From Sphingobacterium sp. (GTDB lineage: Bacteria; Bacteroidota; Bacteroidia; Sphingobacteriales; Sphingobacteriaceae), in contig JAIRVH010000206.1 of the NCBI GenBank assembly GCA_031253985.1, forward strand, positions 104,079 through 168,078: a stretch of DNA of 64,000 bases. The letters are read 5' to 3'. Both the position numbers and the translations under genes were made by a program. The stretch's first letter is position 1, and the number at the start of each line of letters is the position of its first letter. Positions 51,924 to 61,751 of the stretch are shown piece after piece. The notes beneath the pieces were generated by a model that ran no database searches, had not been told where the DNA came from, and saw only the letters and a program-made list of their open reading frames with translations.

Positions 51924-54248
51924 CTAAAATTTAAAATTCCAAGTAATCGATGGTATCGTCCCAAATAATGCTATTCGATAAATCTCCGTGACATTGGATT
52001 GTCCCTCTTTCTCTCTAAAGTCAATCAAATAGGCATTTTTTCGATTATAGGCATTATAGAGCCCAAAGGACAAGCTTGAATAGCTATTTTTTGTCCGCTT
52101 GATATCATAGGTTGCGGCCAGATCCAAGCGGTGATAAGCAGGCATTCGCTGCCCATTTCTTTTATCGTAGTAGAAAATCGTACGATCGTCAACAAAATAT
52201 TTACCCGCAGGCATCGTTACTGCATCGCCCGTATAATAGACGAAATTGGCACTTATATTCCACTTCGGATTTAACTGATACTGTGCTACAATTGCTATAT
52301 TATGTGTTTTATCCTGCCGGGCACTGAACCATTCCCCATCATTGATCTGCTCAAATTGCCGTTCACTTTTCGATAAAGTGTAGCTGATCCATCCACTGAA
52401 TCTTCCAAGCCTCTTTTTCAGGAACCATTCGATTCCATACGCCCGGCCTTTTCCAAACAGCAACTCACCTTCCAGCAGTTCATTTGCCTGCAGGTCGGCA
52501 CCGTTTCGGTAATCAATCTGGTTTTTTAGATCTCTATAATAACCTTCGACAGAAAACTCGTATCTGTTGGAGGCAAAGTTTCTAAAGTAACCAAGGGAAT
52601 ACTGATTTGACAATTGCGGTTTAATCGTGTTATTGCTCAATACATATTGATCGGTAGGAAGACTACTCGTGGTATTGCTCAATTGGTGCAAATACTGAAC
52701 ATTAGTATTGTAAGATACCTTAAGCGTTGTCAGATCATTAATGGCGTAATTTAAAGAAACCCGCGGTTCCAGGTAGAAATATTTTTTCCCCATCTTGCCA
52801 TTGCCCACATAGGTAGAGTCCACCGCCTCTCCGGCACTATCGAATGTATAAAACGTCCCCGGACCCAATGTGGCATAGGCTGATGCTCGTAGTCCATAGT
52901 TGATTTTCAAACGATCTGTGACAGACCAGTCATCTGTTAGATAAGCGGCAATATCCACGCCTTTACGATGCTGAATCTGCAAGGAATTGACCTTGGAATC
53001 TTCTCCAGCCTCAATACTCGCAGGTCTTATTTCCTGCAGCGCCGCCTGGAGTCCAAATTTTAGATTATGACGGTCCGAAAGACTGTATTGGAAATCCTGC
53101 TTAAAATTGTAATTATAGATATCCGAACGGATCTTGAAATTATTATCGTCTTCAATCTTAACCTGATAGTTAAATTTACTGAAAATAAGTGTTGTATTGC
53201 TAAACAGCCTATTGCTCCAGACATGGTTCCAGCGCATCGTTCCAGTAGCATTGCCCCAATTGAAATCAAACAGATCATGGTAAGCCATGGCATCTTTACC
53301 AAAATATCCAGATAAGTAAAGTGTATTCTTATCGTTGATACGGTAATTGAACTTTGCATTGAGGTCATAAAAAAACAGGGCACTTTTCTTTATATTTTCA
53401 TCACTGGAAAGTTTCAGGAAAAGATCAGCATATGTCCTTCTACCCGAGATCATAAAGGAGCTTTTGCCTTTTTGGATTGGCCCCTCCAATTTTAATCTCG
53501 AAGCAATGAGTCCCAAGCCCCCTTCGACATTAAAATGCTGGTTATTCCCGTCCAAGGTTGTTATTTCCATCACTGACGATATTTTGCCACCATATTGAGC
53601 GGGCACGCCACCTTTATAAAAATTAACGTCTTTAATCGCGTCAGAGTTAAACGTAGAGAAAAAACCAAACAAGTGTGAGCTGTTATACACGGGAGCTTCA
53701 TCCAGCAAAATCAGGTTTTGATCGCCGCCGCCGCCACGTACATAAAAATTACTGCTGCCTTCCCCACCACTCGTCACTCCCGGAAATAGCTGAATAGTCT
53801 TGAGAATATCCTTCTCTCCAAATAACACGGGGACTTTTTCGATTTCCTTTGGGCTGAACTGTGTAAGACCGGGCGTCAGATCCTTTATTGATTTGCGCCT
53901 GTTTCCGGTCACGGTCACCTCAGCGAGCTGATTTTCCTCAGGCACCAACTGAATAATGTAAGTGGAGTCCTTACCCAGATGGACAGAAAATGCTTTCGTT
54001 CGATAACCTACAGAAGACACTTCCAACCCCTTGCTGCCATCACGAACAGACAAACTAAAAAAACCGTATTTATTTGAAGCTGTAGATTTCTTTTCAGAAT
54101 CATTTCGTATGACGGCACCAATAATATTCTCACCGCTGATACTGTCTCTGACAAAACCCGAGATCGACTTAGACTGCTGACTATATGCCTGCTGTGCACA
54201 GAACAAAATGGAAGAACAATAAAAAATAACCCTTATAGGTTTAAACAT
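51924..54248 (-). CDS. TonB-dependent receptor paired with DUF4249
   Basis: The 774-residue product has a signal peptide (1-23), a carboxypeptidase-like domain (about 25-108), a plug (about 120-240) with FYVRGGGGDQNLILLDEAPV and FYKGGVPAQYGGKISSVMEI, and a barrel ending in SITWNFKF. This is the FecA-like group that goes with DUF4249 lipoproteins. It is first in a two-gene unit with the DUF4249 gene. No sigma/anti-sigma pair is adjacent, so its regulation is not visible. Ligand unknown. Confidence 0.93.
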   Translation of the reverse strand: MFKPIRVIFYCSSILFCAQQAYSQQSKSISGFVRDSISGENIIGAVIRNDSEKKSTASNKYGFFSLSVRDGSKGLEVSSVGYRTKAFSVHLGKDSTYIIQLVPEENQLAEVTVTGNRRKSIKDLTPGLTQFSPKEIEKVPVLFGEKDILKTIQLFPGVTSGGEGSSNFYVRGGGGDQNLILLDEAPVYNSSHLFGFFSTFNSDAIKDVNFYKGGVPAQYGGKISSVMEITTLDGNNQHFNVEGGLGLIASRLKLEGPIQKGKSSFMISGRRTYADLFLKLSSDENIKKSALFFYDLNAKFNYRINDKNTLYLSGYFGKDAMAYHDLFDFNWGNATGTMRWNHVWSNRLFSNTTLIFSKFNYQVKIEDDNNFKIRSDIYNYNFKQDFQYSLSDRHNLKFGLQAALQEIRPASIEAGEDSKVNSLQIQHRKGVDIAAYLTDDWSVTDRLKINYGLRASAYATLGPGTFYTFDSAGEAVDSTYVGNGKMGKKYFYLEPRVSLNYAINDLTTLKVSYNTNVQYLHQLSNTTSSLPTDQYVLSNNTIKPQLSNQYSLGYFRNFASNRYEFSVEGYYRDLKNQIDYRNGADLQANELLEGELLFGKGRAYGIEWFLKKRLGRFSGWISYTLSKSERQFEQINDGEWFSARQDKTHNIAIVAQYQLNPKWNISANFVYYTGDAVTMPAGKYFVDDRTIFYYDKRNGQRMPAYHRLDLAATYDIKRTKNSYSSLSFGLYNAYNRKNAYLIDFREKEGQSNVTEIYRIALFGTIPSITWNFKF

Positions 54249-54286
54249 AATGGAATCAAATCAAAATTTTGCTGAAAATAATAAAA

Positions 54287-54309
54287 AAGCCTTACAATTT
54301 GTAAGGCTT
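54287..54309 (-). terminator. terminator after the esterase gene
   Basis: AAGCCTTACAA (54287-54297) and TTGTAAGGCTT (54299-54309) form a perfect 11-bp stem with a nominal 1-nt centre. On the minus strand a TTTTTTAT tract follows. It lies 75 nt after the esterase stop. Confidence 0.85.
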
Positions 54310-54384
54310 AATAATAAGTTTATAATTTGTTAGTTAAGGTCTCTGTTTAACAAAAATAGTAATTTATTCATTTATGCCAAATAT

Positions 54385-55311
54385 TTATCTATTTTTCTTT
54401 TCACCTTTTTCTGGCTGATCGAAATATCCCTTAAAAAAAGCCATCTGGTAGATAATTGACCTTGACCAATATTCCCAATTATGCCCACCCTCACTTGTAA
54501 CAAAAGTATGGTTTATATTATGATACATCAATTTTTCATGTAAGGCAACGTTTACCGCATAAAAGAAATCTTCTTTGCCGCAATCGATAATTAAACGCAA
54601 TCCGTTATTGACGAGATTAGGTATCATATTAATAACGACACGATTGTCCCATTCCTGTGGAACATCCGCATAAGTTCCGATACGATCTTTGATTTCCCAG
54701 TTCAAAGGAAAAGGCCTAAAATCTACTCCTCCCGCCGTACTGCCTGCGGCACCATAGACATTCTGATGTTTAATCGCCAGAGACAGAGCGCCATGTCCAC
54801 CCATACTCAGTCCTGAAATTGCCCGGCCTTTACGGTCTTTGATCGTCGAATAATGCGTGTCTACATAATCAATCAATTCCTTCGACACAAACGTTTCATA
54901 TTGATAATTTTTATCGTTAGCGATATCCCAATACCAACTTCCAAAACCGCCGTCGGGACAGACCACCATATAGCCATATTGATCGGCCAGTGCACTCACA
55001 CTGGAATTTTTAACCCAATTACTATAATTGCCCGAATAGCCATGCAACAAGTAAAGAACTGGATAATTCTCTCCTTTCGAATATTTTTGTGGCAATATCA
55101 CCACTGTCTTAATTGCTTTCCCCATGGCTTGGCTTTGGATAGAGAGCGTATCCACTTTAGCCGCATGCAGCTGCGCAATTGAACATAAGAGAACAGCAAA
55201 AGCCAGAAGGAAACGGCTTATGCCATCCACACGGCATAATGAAACTTTGCCAGCTTCTGGAATAGCAGTGATGTGTGCTGTGCGATAGGAAAAAGGTTTA
55301 GTTGTTATCAT
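54385..55311 (-). CDS. exported esterase (esterase D/feruloyl-esterase-like alpha/beta hydrolase)
   Basis: The 308-residue protein has an alpha/beta hydrolase fold of the putative-esterase family: PVLYLLHGYSGNYSNW (oxyanion region), nucleophile Ser in SGLSMGGHGALSLA, an Asp in the DCGKEDFF region and a His in TSEGGHNWEYW. A hydrophobic signal lies at about 32-50 (FLLAFAVLLCSIAQLHA), so the N-terminal 28 residues before it may not be translated; a GTG at residue 28 is an alternative start. It is just before the propeller-like gene product's 3' neighbour in a two-gene unit (3 nt apart). Substrate unknown. Confidence 0.87.
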   Translation of the reverse strand: MITTKPFSYRTAHITAIPEAGKVSLCRVDGISRFLLAFAVLLCSIAQLHAAKVDTLSIQSQAMGKAIKTVVILPQKYSKGENYPVLYLLHGYSGNYSNWVKNSSVSALADQYGYMVVCPDGGFGSWYWDIANDKNYQYETFVSKELIDYVDTHYSTIKDRKGRAISGLSMGGHGALSLAIKHQNVYGAAGSTAGGVDFRPFPLNWEIKDRIGTYADVPQEWDNRVVINMIPNLVNNGLRLIIDCGKEDFFYAVNVALHEKLMYHNINHTFVTSEGGHNWEYWSRSIIYQMAFFKGYFDQPEKGEKKNR

Positions 55312-55314
55312 ACA

Positions 55315-56196
55315 TTATCGAGTTTTTTCAAAAAAATAAAGATAGGATTTTAAACCAAATGGGCGTTCGCTAATTGTATAAAAACCATTTCCATCATCAT
55401 CGAAAGCTATTGCTTCGCCCTGAGGTTCCACTTGATAAGGAACAATGACTGGTTTCTGCTGCAGTACCTGTTTCCAGGGCTCATGTCCATTTCTCTGCCA
55501 GTAGAAAATCGAGGTAATATTCTTTACGAGCAGCTGCTTACCTGTTGGATCAATAGCTGCTGCTGTAGCAAAAGTAAAGGGAAGTTCGACAACCTTGTTT
55601 AACGTAAAATATTGCTGCCTTTTATTCCCGAATACATCAGCACTATATACAGTTGAGCGAAACTCCCGCTTGGATATGACATACAGCATATTGTCAATTG
55701 GATCGATCATCATCGATTCGGCATCCAAACGTTTCTGACCCGGAAATTTTAAAAAAATGACCCGGATAGATTCCTTGGCGACAACATCAGGATCTTCGAC
55801 ACGCGGTTCTGGAAATACGTATAAGCAGGTCCAGGTCCTTTTACCTCCATTATTTCCGATATCGGCAAGTATAATAAAATACTTATCACCAATTTTCACC
55901 CGATCGATATCCTCACAATCTATCACAGATACTCCTTCAAGTGTAACTTTCTTTAGCAATTTAGCTTGACGATCAATTAGATAAACATTTGGACCATCGC
56001 CACTATCATTGTGCACCCAGAAATTACCTTTTTTATAGGACGCTGTGATACCAGATACCTCTTTCAGTTGTGGATCGGTCAGTTCACCTACTGCGATTTG
56101 CGTTTTAAAATAATCCTTACTATTTTGGCAATACACCTGCCGACTCAGCAGAAAAACAGTCGCCAGCAGGCACAGTTTGATCCGTGCAATATTCAT
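55315..56196 (-). CDS. exported beta-propeller-like protein of unknown function
   Basis: The 293-residue protein has a signal peptide (1-23, VYCQ) and repeats typical of a beta-propeller: LKEVSGITASYKKGNFWVHN, DCEDIDRVKIGDKYFIILAD, DAESMMIDPIDNMLYVIS and EPQGEAIAFDDDGNGFYTIS. The DxE and EGxA/EAI repeats recall SdiA-regulated/phytase-like propellers and the PE-PGRS-type annotations used for such Bacteroidota proteins. Catalysis is not evident. Its stop is 3 nt from the start of the esterase gene, so the two are cotranscribed. Confidence 0.75.
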   Translation of the reverse strand: MNIARIKLCLLATVFLLSRQVYCQNSKDYFKTQIAVGELTDPQLKEVSGITASYKKGNFWVHNDSGDGPNVYLIDRQAKLLKKVTLEGVSVIDCEDIDRVKIGDKYFIILADIGNNGGKRTWTCLYVFPEPRVEDPDVVAKESIRVIFLKFPGQKRLDAESMMIDPIDNMLYVISKREFRSTVYSADVFGNKRQQYFTLNKVVELPFTFATAAAIDPTGKQLLVKNITSIFYWQRNGHEPWKQVLQQKPVIVPYQVEPQGEAIAFDDDGNGFYTISERPFGLKSYLYFFEKTR

Positions 56197-56235
56197 GTTT
56201 AAAGATACGTTTTTATTGATATTTACATTCCAATT

Positions 56236-57129
56236 ATGAAGAAGTCTCCAAAATTCAGTTCATTTCTATTTCTTTTCATGCTTTTTCTCCCTTCATATAA
56301 TTTAAGCGCCCAAGACTCCTCATTTCGGATTAAAGTAAAATCGGGCATTCAAAATACTCCTCCATATCTAGTTAAATATTATAATAGCAACAATTGGGAA
56401 AAATTCTATGCCGATATTCTAAAATTCAATTATGACCCTAAATATGAATATGACATCAAGGTTGCTCAACATAAAGTGGGGCCAAATTCGATCTATACCT
56501 TAACGAAGACGTTCGCAAAATCATTGTCTGAAAATACTGACGTTGCAACATGGGAGATTGGCGAAAGCTATGTCAATGCACAGCGTCTTGGAAAACTAAA
56601 ATGTTTGCAGATAAAAACGGATAAAAAGAATAAATGGGAATATCTAAATACATCCATTCGCGGTTTCGATTATCAAGAAGGTTATCGATACCGCATCCGG
56701 GTTAAACAAACGAAACAAAAAGATATAGAAACGATCGACTACAGCTTAGTTGAAATTATTTCAAAAGAAAGAACTAACGAACTACCGAGTGTTGCCGCAT
56801 TCCTCGCTCGTTTTAAATGGAATTTACTTCAACTGAATGGAAAAGATGTTACCGACAGCAAAGCAAGTATTGGGTTTGATGCCAAAAATGGTACGATAGC
56901 AGGTACGACAGGATGTAATAATTTTTGGGGAAATTTCGACATTACGGGCAATCAAATCAGCTTTCCGCATCTGGCGAGCACCATGCGCGCATGTAACGGC
57001 GCAAATATCGAGAATGATTTTTTTCAAATTTTTGAACAGAAACAGATTCAATTCGATATCGCCGAGCAAACCTTAAATCTGTATATAGATGGAAAATTAA
57101 TCATGATCTTTGGATTGCAGCGAGAATAA
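56236..57129 (+). CDS. DUF4377 and META domain protein, exported
   Basis: The 297-residue product has a signal peptide (about 6-25, LSAQ). The N-terminal half has two related DUF4377-like units: WEKFYADILKFNYDPKYEYD (about 55-74) and WEYLNTSIRGFDYQEGYRYR (about 135-154), the second followed by SLVEIISKER as in the family. A META domain (about 195-295) ends the protein: WNLLQLNGKDV, TTGCNNFWGNFDI and ASTMRACNG. META domains occur in HslJ-type heat-shock lipoproteins. Role unknown. A hairpin starts 5 nt after its stop. Confidence 0.85.
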   Translation: MKKSPKFSSFLFLFMLFLPSYNLSAQDSSFRIKVKSGIQNTPPYLVKYYNSNNWEKFYADILKFNYDPKYEYDIKVAQHKVGPNSIYTLTKTFAKSLSENTDVATWEIGESYVNAQRLGKLKCLQIKTDKKNKWEYLNTSIRGFDYQEGYRYRIRVKQTKQKDIETIDYSLVEIISKERTNELPSVAAFLARFKWNLLQLNGKDVTDSKASIGFDAKNGTIAGTTGCNNFWGNFDITGNQISFPHLASTMRACNGANIENDFFQIFEQKQIQFDIAEQTLNLYIDGKLIMIFGLQRE

Positions 57130-57130
57130 A

Positions 57131-57201
57131 AAAAACACCCGAAGCCTGGGGGACTTCGGGTGTCTTAGCCATATTATTAACCTATTTTATGAAAAGTATT
57201 T
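57131..57201 (-). ncRNA. candidate small-RNA 3' end: conserved box plus terminator (copy 2)
   Basis: On the minus strand a 39-nt box (57201-57163) runs into a hairpin (ACACCCGAAG 57163-57154 against CTTCGGGTGT read back at 57144-57135, 9-nt loop) and then eight T. No minus-strand gene lies upstream before the divergent GH43 start at 57385, so the terminator must belong to a short transcript of its own. The box differs from copy 1 at 17477-17514 by one indel, and the stem sequences are unrelated. ATGGCTAAG in the box again opens a short frame (MAKTPEVPQASGVFF). Confidence 0.5.
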
Positions 57202-57384
57202 ATGCCATTTGGAAATGACATAAACAAATATGTGAAATAAATCGGAGACAATCGAAAGCACAATACTGTTTTAACAAAATTTTAACATTTGAAAAATCTT
57301 TGAGATAAATAGGCATAAAAATGATTCATTTTGACTCATTCCAAGCAAAAAGAATCCTGTATCTTACCAATTTAAACCAACATA

Positions 57385-58338
57385 ATGATTAAAACATTTT
57401 TTACAGCAACAGCTTTACTATTCACATCCACACTATTTGCCCAGAAGAACCCAGTTATAACAGGCAACTATGCCGATCCGGAGGGTATTATCTATGGTAA
57501 TAAATATTGGATTTTTCCGACTTATTCAGCACCTTATGAAGAGCAGGTTTTCTTTGACGCCTTTTCATCATCCGACCTTACAACCTGGACAAAACACAGT
57601 CGTGTTTTGGAAAATAGCAACGTTAGATGGGCAAAAAAGGCCATGTGGGCTCCTGCAGTACTTGAAAATAATGGAAAATACTACCTATTTTTTGGCGCAA
57701 ATGACGTCCATCAGGGAGAAATAGGCGGTATAGGTGTCGCAGTGGCAGATAAACCCGAAGGCCCCTACACCGACTTATTAGGCAAACCATTAATTAACGA
57801 TATTATTAACGGCGCGCAGCCGATAGACCAGTTTGTCTTCAAGGACAAGGATGGCACCTTTTATATGTATTATGGTGGTTGGAAACATTGTAACGTGGTT
57901 AAATTGAATCCGGACTTTACAGGACTGCTCCCTTTTGAAGATGGCAGCTATTACAAAGAAATTACACCAAAGGACTACGTTGAAGGCCCATTTATGTTTA
58001 TAAAAAATGGGAAGTATTACTTCATGTGGTCTGAAGGAGGCTGGACCGGACCAGATTATAAAGTAGCTTATGCCATAGCGGATTCACCTTTCGGACCATT
58101 CGAAAGGATCGGGACGATTCTTGAACGTGATCCTCAGGTAGCCGTAGGCGCAGGCCATCACTCCGTGATCAAAATACCCAACAAGGACAAGTATTTTATC
58201 GTTTATCACCGTAGACCACTTGGTAAAGATGGTGCCAATGAACGTGTAACCTGTGTCGAAGAAATGAAATTTGACAAAAATGGTCATATCATTCCGGTCA
58301 AGATGACCTTTACAGGGGTAAAATATCCTTTAAAATAA
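57385..58338 (+). CDS. GH43-like glycoside hydrolase
   Basis: The 317-residue exported protein (signal to about residue 19, LFAQ) is a single five-bladed GH43-type domain. NYADPEGIIYGNKYWIFPTY contains the catalytic-base Asp in ADPE, MWAPAVLENNGKYYLFFGAN the second blade, DGTFYMYYGGW the third, and VEGPFMFIKNGKYYFMWSEG the acid Glu region; GAGHHSV supplies a metal or substrate His. It probably removes arabinose or xylose units from polymers. It stands alone and ends at a long palindromic terminator. Confidence 0.9.
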   Translation: MIKTFFTATALLFTSTLFAQKNPVITGNYADPEGIIYGNKYWIFPTYSAPYEEQVFFDAFSSSDLTTWTKHSRVLENSNVRWAKKAMWAPAVLENNGKYYLFFGANDVHQGEIGGIGVAVADKPEGPYTDLLGKPLINDIINGAQPIDQFVFKDKDGTFYMYYGGWKHCNVVKLNPDFTGLLPFEDGSYYKEITPKDYVEGPFMFIKNGKYYFMWSEGGWTGPDYKVAYAIADSPFGPFERIGTILERDPQVAVGAGHHSVIKIPNKDKYFIVYHRRPLGKDGANERVTCVEEMKFDKNGHIIPVKMTFTGVKYPLK

Positions 58339-58360
58339 ATTATATTTTGTCACTATGAAA

Positions 58361-58406
58361 ATACATAAAAAAGCTCCGGTCAATTGACCGGAGCTTTTTT
58401 ATGTAT
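58361..58406. terminator. perfect 46-bp palindromic terminator
   Basis: 58361-58383 is the exact inverted copy of 58384-58406, with the core AAGCTCCGGTCAA/TTGACCGGAGCTT inside A6 and T6 tracts. It separates convergent GH43 and icd genes and can stop transcripts from both sides. Confidence 0.92.
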
Positions 58407-58419
58407 AGAAGCAATTCGC

Positions 58420-60639
58420 TTAGATGCTTGCGATTGCATTATTCAATGTTTCAGATGGACGCATTGCTTTAGCTGCCAATTCATCGTTCGGGAAATAATA
58501 ACCGCCAATGTTTTGTGCATGACCTTGTGCCGCGATCAACTCTTCATTTATTTTCGTTTCGCTATCTGTTAAAACTTTTGCAACTGCTTCAAATTTATCA
58601 GCAAGCTCTGCATCTTTAGTCTGTGCTGCCAATGCCTGAGCCCAATACAACGTCAGATAGAAATGTGATCCACGGTTATCGATCTGACCAACTCTACGTG
58701 CCGGAGATTTGTCATTTGCCAAAAATTTCTCAGTAGCTTCATCTAACGTTTCTGCCAGTACTAAAGCTTTTGGATTATTTTGTGTTTGTGACAAGTGCTC
58801 CAGAGAAGCTCCAAGTGCCAAGAACTCACCCAGTGAGTCCCAACGCAGGTAACCTTCTTGAAGGAATTGCTCAACGTGTTTAGGAGCCGAACCGCCAGCA
58901 CCTGTTTCAAACAAACCACCACCATTCATTAATGGAACAATAGAAAGCATTTTAGCCGATGTACCTACTTCTAAAATCGGAAATAAATCTGTCAAATAAT
59001 CACGAAGCACGTTACCTGTTACTGAAATGGTATCTTCTCCCTTACGAATACGCTCCAAGGAGAACTTAGTCGCTTCAATTGGAGACAAGATGCGGATATC
59101 CAAACCAGTTGTATCAAAGTCTGGCAAATATTTCTCTACTTTCTTGATGATCTCTCTATCGTGTGCGCGGTTTTTGTCTAACCAGAATACCGCAGGTGTT
59201 TCGGACAGACGAGCACGGTTTACCGCTAATTTCACCCAATCCTGGATTGGTGCATCTTTCGTTTGACACATACGGAAAATATCACCTTCTTCCACTTTTT
59301 GCTCCATGAAAACGTTTCCTTCAGCGTCTACTACGCGAATTGAACCATTACCTGCCGCTTGGAAAGTTTTATCATGTGATCCATATTCTTCTGCTTTCTG
59401 AGCCATCAAACCTACGTTTGGAACAGAACCCATTGTTTTAGGATCCAATGCACCATGCTCTTTACAGTCTTCGATTGTCGCTTCATAGACACCCGCATAA
59501 CAACGGTCAGGAACCATCGCGATAGTATCTTCTTCTTGACCTTCTTTATTCCACATTTTACCACCGATACGGATCATTGCTGGCATGGAAGCATCGATAA
59601 TCACATCCGAAGGAACGTGGAAGTTTGTAATACCTTTATCTGAGTTTACCATCGCCAAAGCAGGACCGTTTGCAATAGCCGCATCAATTGCAGCTTTTAC
59701 TTCTCCTTCTTTTGCGTGGCCCGCAATTTTAGCGTACACCTCACCTAAACCGTTATTTTTATTGATACCTAACTCCCTGAACAAATCGCCATATTGTGCA
59801 AAAACATCAGCAAAGTAAGTTTCAACAACAGCACCAAATATAATCGGGTCAGAAACCTTCATCATGGTTGCCTTTAAATGTGCCGACAACAAGACGCCAG
59901 CTGCTTTAGCTTCTGCGATCGCATCTGCAACAAAAGCTTTCAACGCAGTCAAACTCAATGTCGAAGAATCAATTACTTCACCAGCTTTCAATGGGGAAAG
60001 ACCTTTCAATTCTGTCACTGCACCGTTTGCATCTACAAATTCGATTTTAAATTGACCAGCATTCTCCACAGTTACTGATTGCTCAGAGCCATAAAAATCA
60101 CCGGAGGTCATCGAAGCCACTTTTGTTTTGGAATCTTTGGCCCAAGCACCCATTTTATGTGGATTTGCTTTCGCATAATTCTTAACGGCTTTCGGTGCAC
60201 GACGGTCAGAGTTTCCTTCACGCAACACTGGATTTACGGCTGAACCGAGTACCTTTGCATATTTCGCTTTGATTGATTTTTCTTCTTCCGTGCTCGCTTC
60301 ATCAGGATAATTCGGAATAGCGTAACCAGCTTTTTGCAATTCAGCGATAGCACCTTTCAACTGCGGGATTGATGCGGAGATATTTGGTAATTTAATGATG
60401 TTCGCTTCAGGTGTTGTCGCCAACTGCCCTAATTCAGCCAATGCATCAGCAATTTTTTGATCTTCTTTTAAAAATTCCGGAAAGCTAGCAAGGATACGGC
60501 CTGCTAAAGAGATATCTCTCAATTCAACATCGATATCAGCTGTAGCTGTAATCGCTTGAACAATAGGCAAAAACGAATAAGTCGCCAATAAAGGTGCTTC
60601 ATCTGTTTTTGTCCAAACAATTTTTGATTTGTTTGACAT
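58420..60639 (-). CDS. icd: NADP-dependent isocitrate dehydrogenase, monomeric type
   Basis: The 739-residue protein is a full-length monomeric IDH: KIVWTKTDEAPLLATYSFLP at 5-24, NSDRRAPKAVKNYAKANPHK near 147-166, and IRVVDAEGNVFMEQKVEEGD near 430. It oxidises isocitrate to 2-oxoglutarate in the TCA cycle and makes NADPH. The monomeric form (about 740 residues) is unrelated in length to the common dimeric enzyme and is found in several Bacteroidota. Single gene with a strong terminator. Confidence 0.96.
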   Translation of the reverse strand: MSNKSKIVWTKTDEAPLLATYSFLPIVQAITATADIDVELRDISLAGRILASFPEFLKEDQKIADALAELGQLATTPEANIIKLPNISASIPQLKGAIAELQKAGYAIPNYPDEASTEEEKSIKAKYAKVLGSAVNPVLREGNSDRRAPKAVKNYAKANPHKMGAWAKDSKTKVASMTSGDFYGSEQSVTVENAGQFKIEFVDANGAVTELKGLSPLKAGEVIDSSTLSLTALKAFVADAIAEAKAAGVLLSAHLKATMMKVSDPIIFGAVVETYFADVFAQYGDLFRELGINKNNGLGEVYAKIAGHAKEGEVKAAIDAAIANGPALAMVNSDKGITNFHVPSDVIIDASMPAMIRIGGKMWNKEGQEEDTIAMVPDRCYAGVYEATIEDCKEHGALDPKTMGSVPNVGLMAQKAEEYGSHDKTFQAAGNGSIRVVDAEGNVFMEQKVEEGDIFRMCQTKDAPIQDWVKLAVNRARLSETPAVFWLDKNRAHDREIIKKVEKYLPDFDTTGLDIRILSPIEATKFSLERIRKGEDTISVTGNVLRDYLTDLFPILEVGTSAKMLSIVPLMNGGGLFETGAGGSAPKHVEQFLQEGYLRWDSLGEFLALGASLEHLSQTQNNPKALVLAETLDEATEKFLANDKSPARRVGQIDNRGSHFYLTLYWAQALAAQTKDAELADKFEAVAKVLTDSETKINEELIAAQGHAQNIGGYYFPNDELAAKAMRPSETLNNAIASI

Positions 60640-60911
60640 AGTAATCTATTAGAAATATGTTTAATTTTTAATGCTATGTGAAATGATCGAGAAATCTGAA
60701 TTTCTCAAAAATTCGCCTAAAGATAAGAATTAATGCCATAATTCGCGAGAAATTGCCTCCCTTTTGACAATAAAATTGTGAAAATAAATATATTTTGGCA
60801 ATAGAGAATAAGTCCGGCCATCTCCAGTTAAACGTCATCCTCTTTACATTTCAGTGACCGGATACTATCGCGTAAATACTATTTTAGCGAAAACAAAAAA
60901 TAGTATTGACA

Positions 60912-61751
60912 ATGAAATCATTCAAATTGAACAATGGAATTGAAATTCCAGCAATTGGGTTTGGAACTTGGCAGATTCCTGATGGACAAGAGGCTTACCA
61001 AGCAGTCAAAGAGGCACTTGATGCGGGATATACACATATTGATACAGCAGCGATCTATGGCAATGAAAAAAGCGTTGGCAAAGCTATAAAAGACAGTGGA
61101 TTGGATCGAAATTCACTATTTATTACAACGAAGCTATGGAATACGGAACGTGGATATGAAAAGACAATCGCTGCGTTTGAGAAATCACTTACTGATCTGC
61201 AATTAGACTATCTGGATCTTTATTTGATTCACTGGCCCGCAAACGAAACACAATTTGAAAATTGGGCACAGATCAATGCAGATACTTGGAAAGCCTTTGA
61301 ACACCTTTATCAACAAGGGAAAGTAAGAGCTATCGGCGTCAGCAACTTTCCTGAAGCCTATCTCTCCAAATTAATCGAAACGGCATCTGTAATACCTGCT
61401 GTCAATCAGATCGAATTTCATCCGGGTTATCTTCAGGAAGATACCGTAAATCTGTGCAAATCCAATGACATCCTTGTTCAGGCTTGGTCACCCCTGGGTT
61501 CAGGCAGAATATTGCAAAATGAAACACTCGTTGCACTAGCGAAGGAAAAGAACACTAGTGTTGGACAGATCTGTATCAAATTTGCTTTATCTCAGGGTAT
61601 CTTACCGCTGCCAAAATCAACTAATCCCGAGAATATAAAAAGAAATTTAGCTATTGACGATTTTGATCTGACAGCAGACGATATCAAAACGATCCGTGAG
61701 TTTCCTGAGCTGGGCTTCTCTGGATCTGACCCTAAAAAAGTCACGTTCTAA
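60912..61751 (+). CDS. aldo/keto reductase
   Basis: From the ATG at 60912 the 279-residue protein is a typical AKR: GFGTWQIPDG, the catalytic tetrad Asp/Tyr/Lys/His seen in DAGYTHIDTAAIYGNE (Asp, Tyr), TTKLWN (Lys) and LDLYLIHWP (His), then NQIEFHPGYLQ and the NADPH-binding PLPKSTNPENIKRN near the end. It reduces aldehydes or ketones with NADPH. A TTG upstream (60906) could also start the frame. It is a single gene; the AraC regulator downstream faces the same way and may control it. Confidence 0.94.
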   Translation: MKSFKLNNGIEIPAIGFGTWQIPDGQEAYQAVKEALDAGYTHIDTAAIYGNEKSVGKAIKDSGLDRNSLFITTKLWNTERGYEKTIAAFEKSLTDLQLDYLDLYLIHWPANETQFENWAQINADTWKAFEHLYQQGKVRAIGVSNFPEAYLSKLIETASVIPAVNQIEFHPGYLQEDTVNLCKSNDILVQAWSPLGSGRILQNETLVALAKEKNTSVGQICIKFALSQGILPLPKSTNPENIKRNLAIDDFDLTADDIKTIREFPELGFSGSDPKKVTF

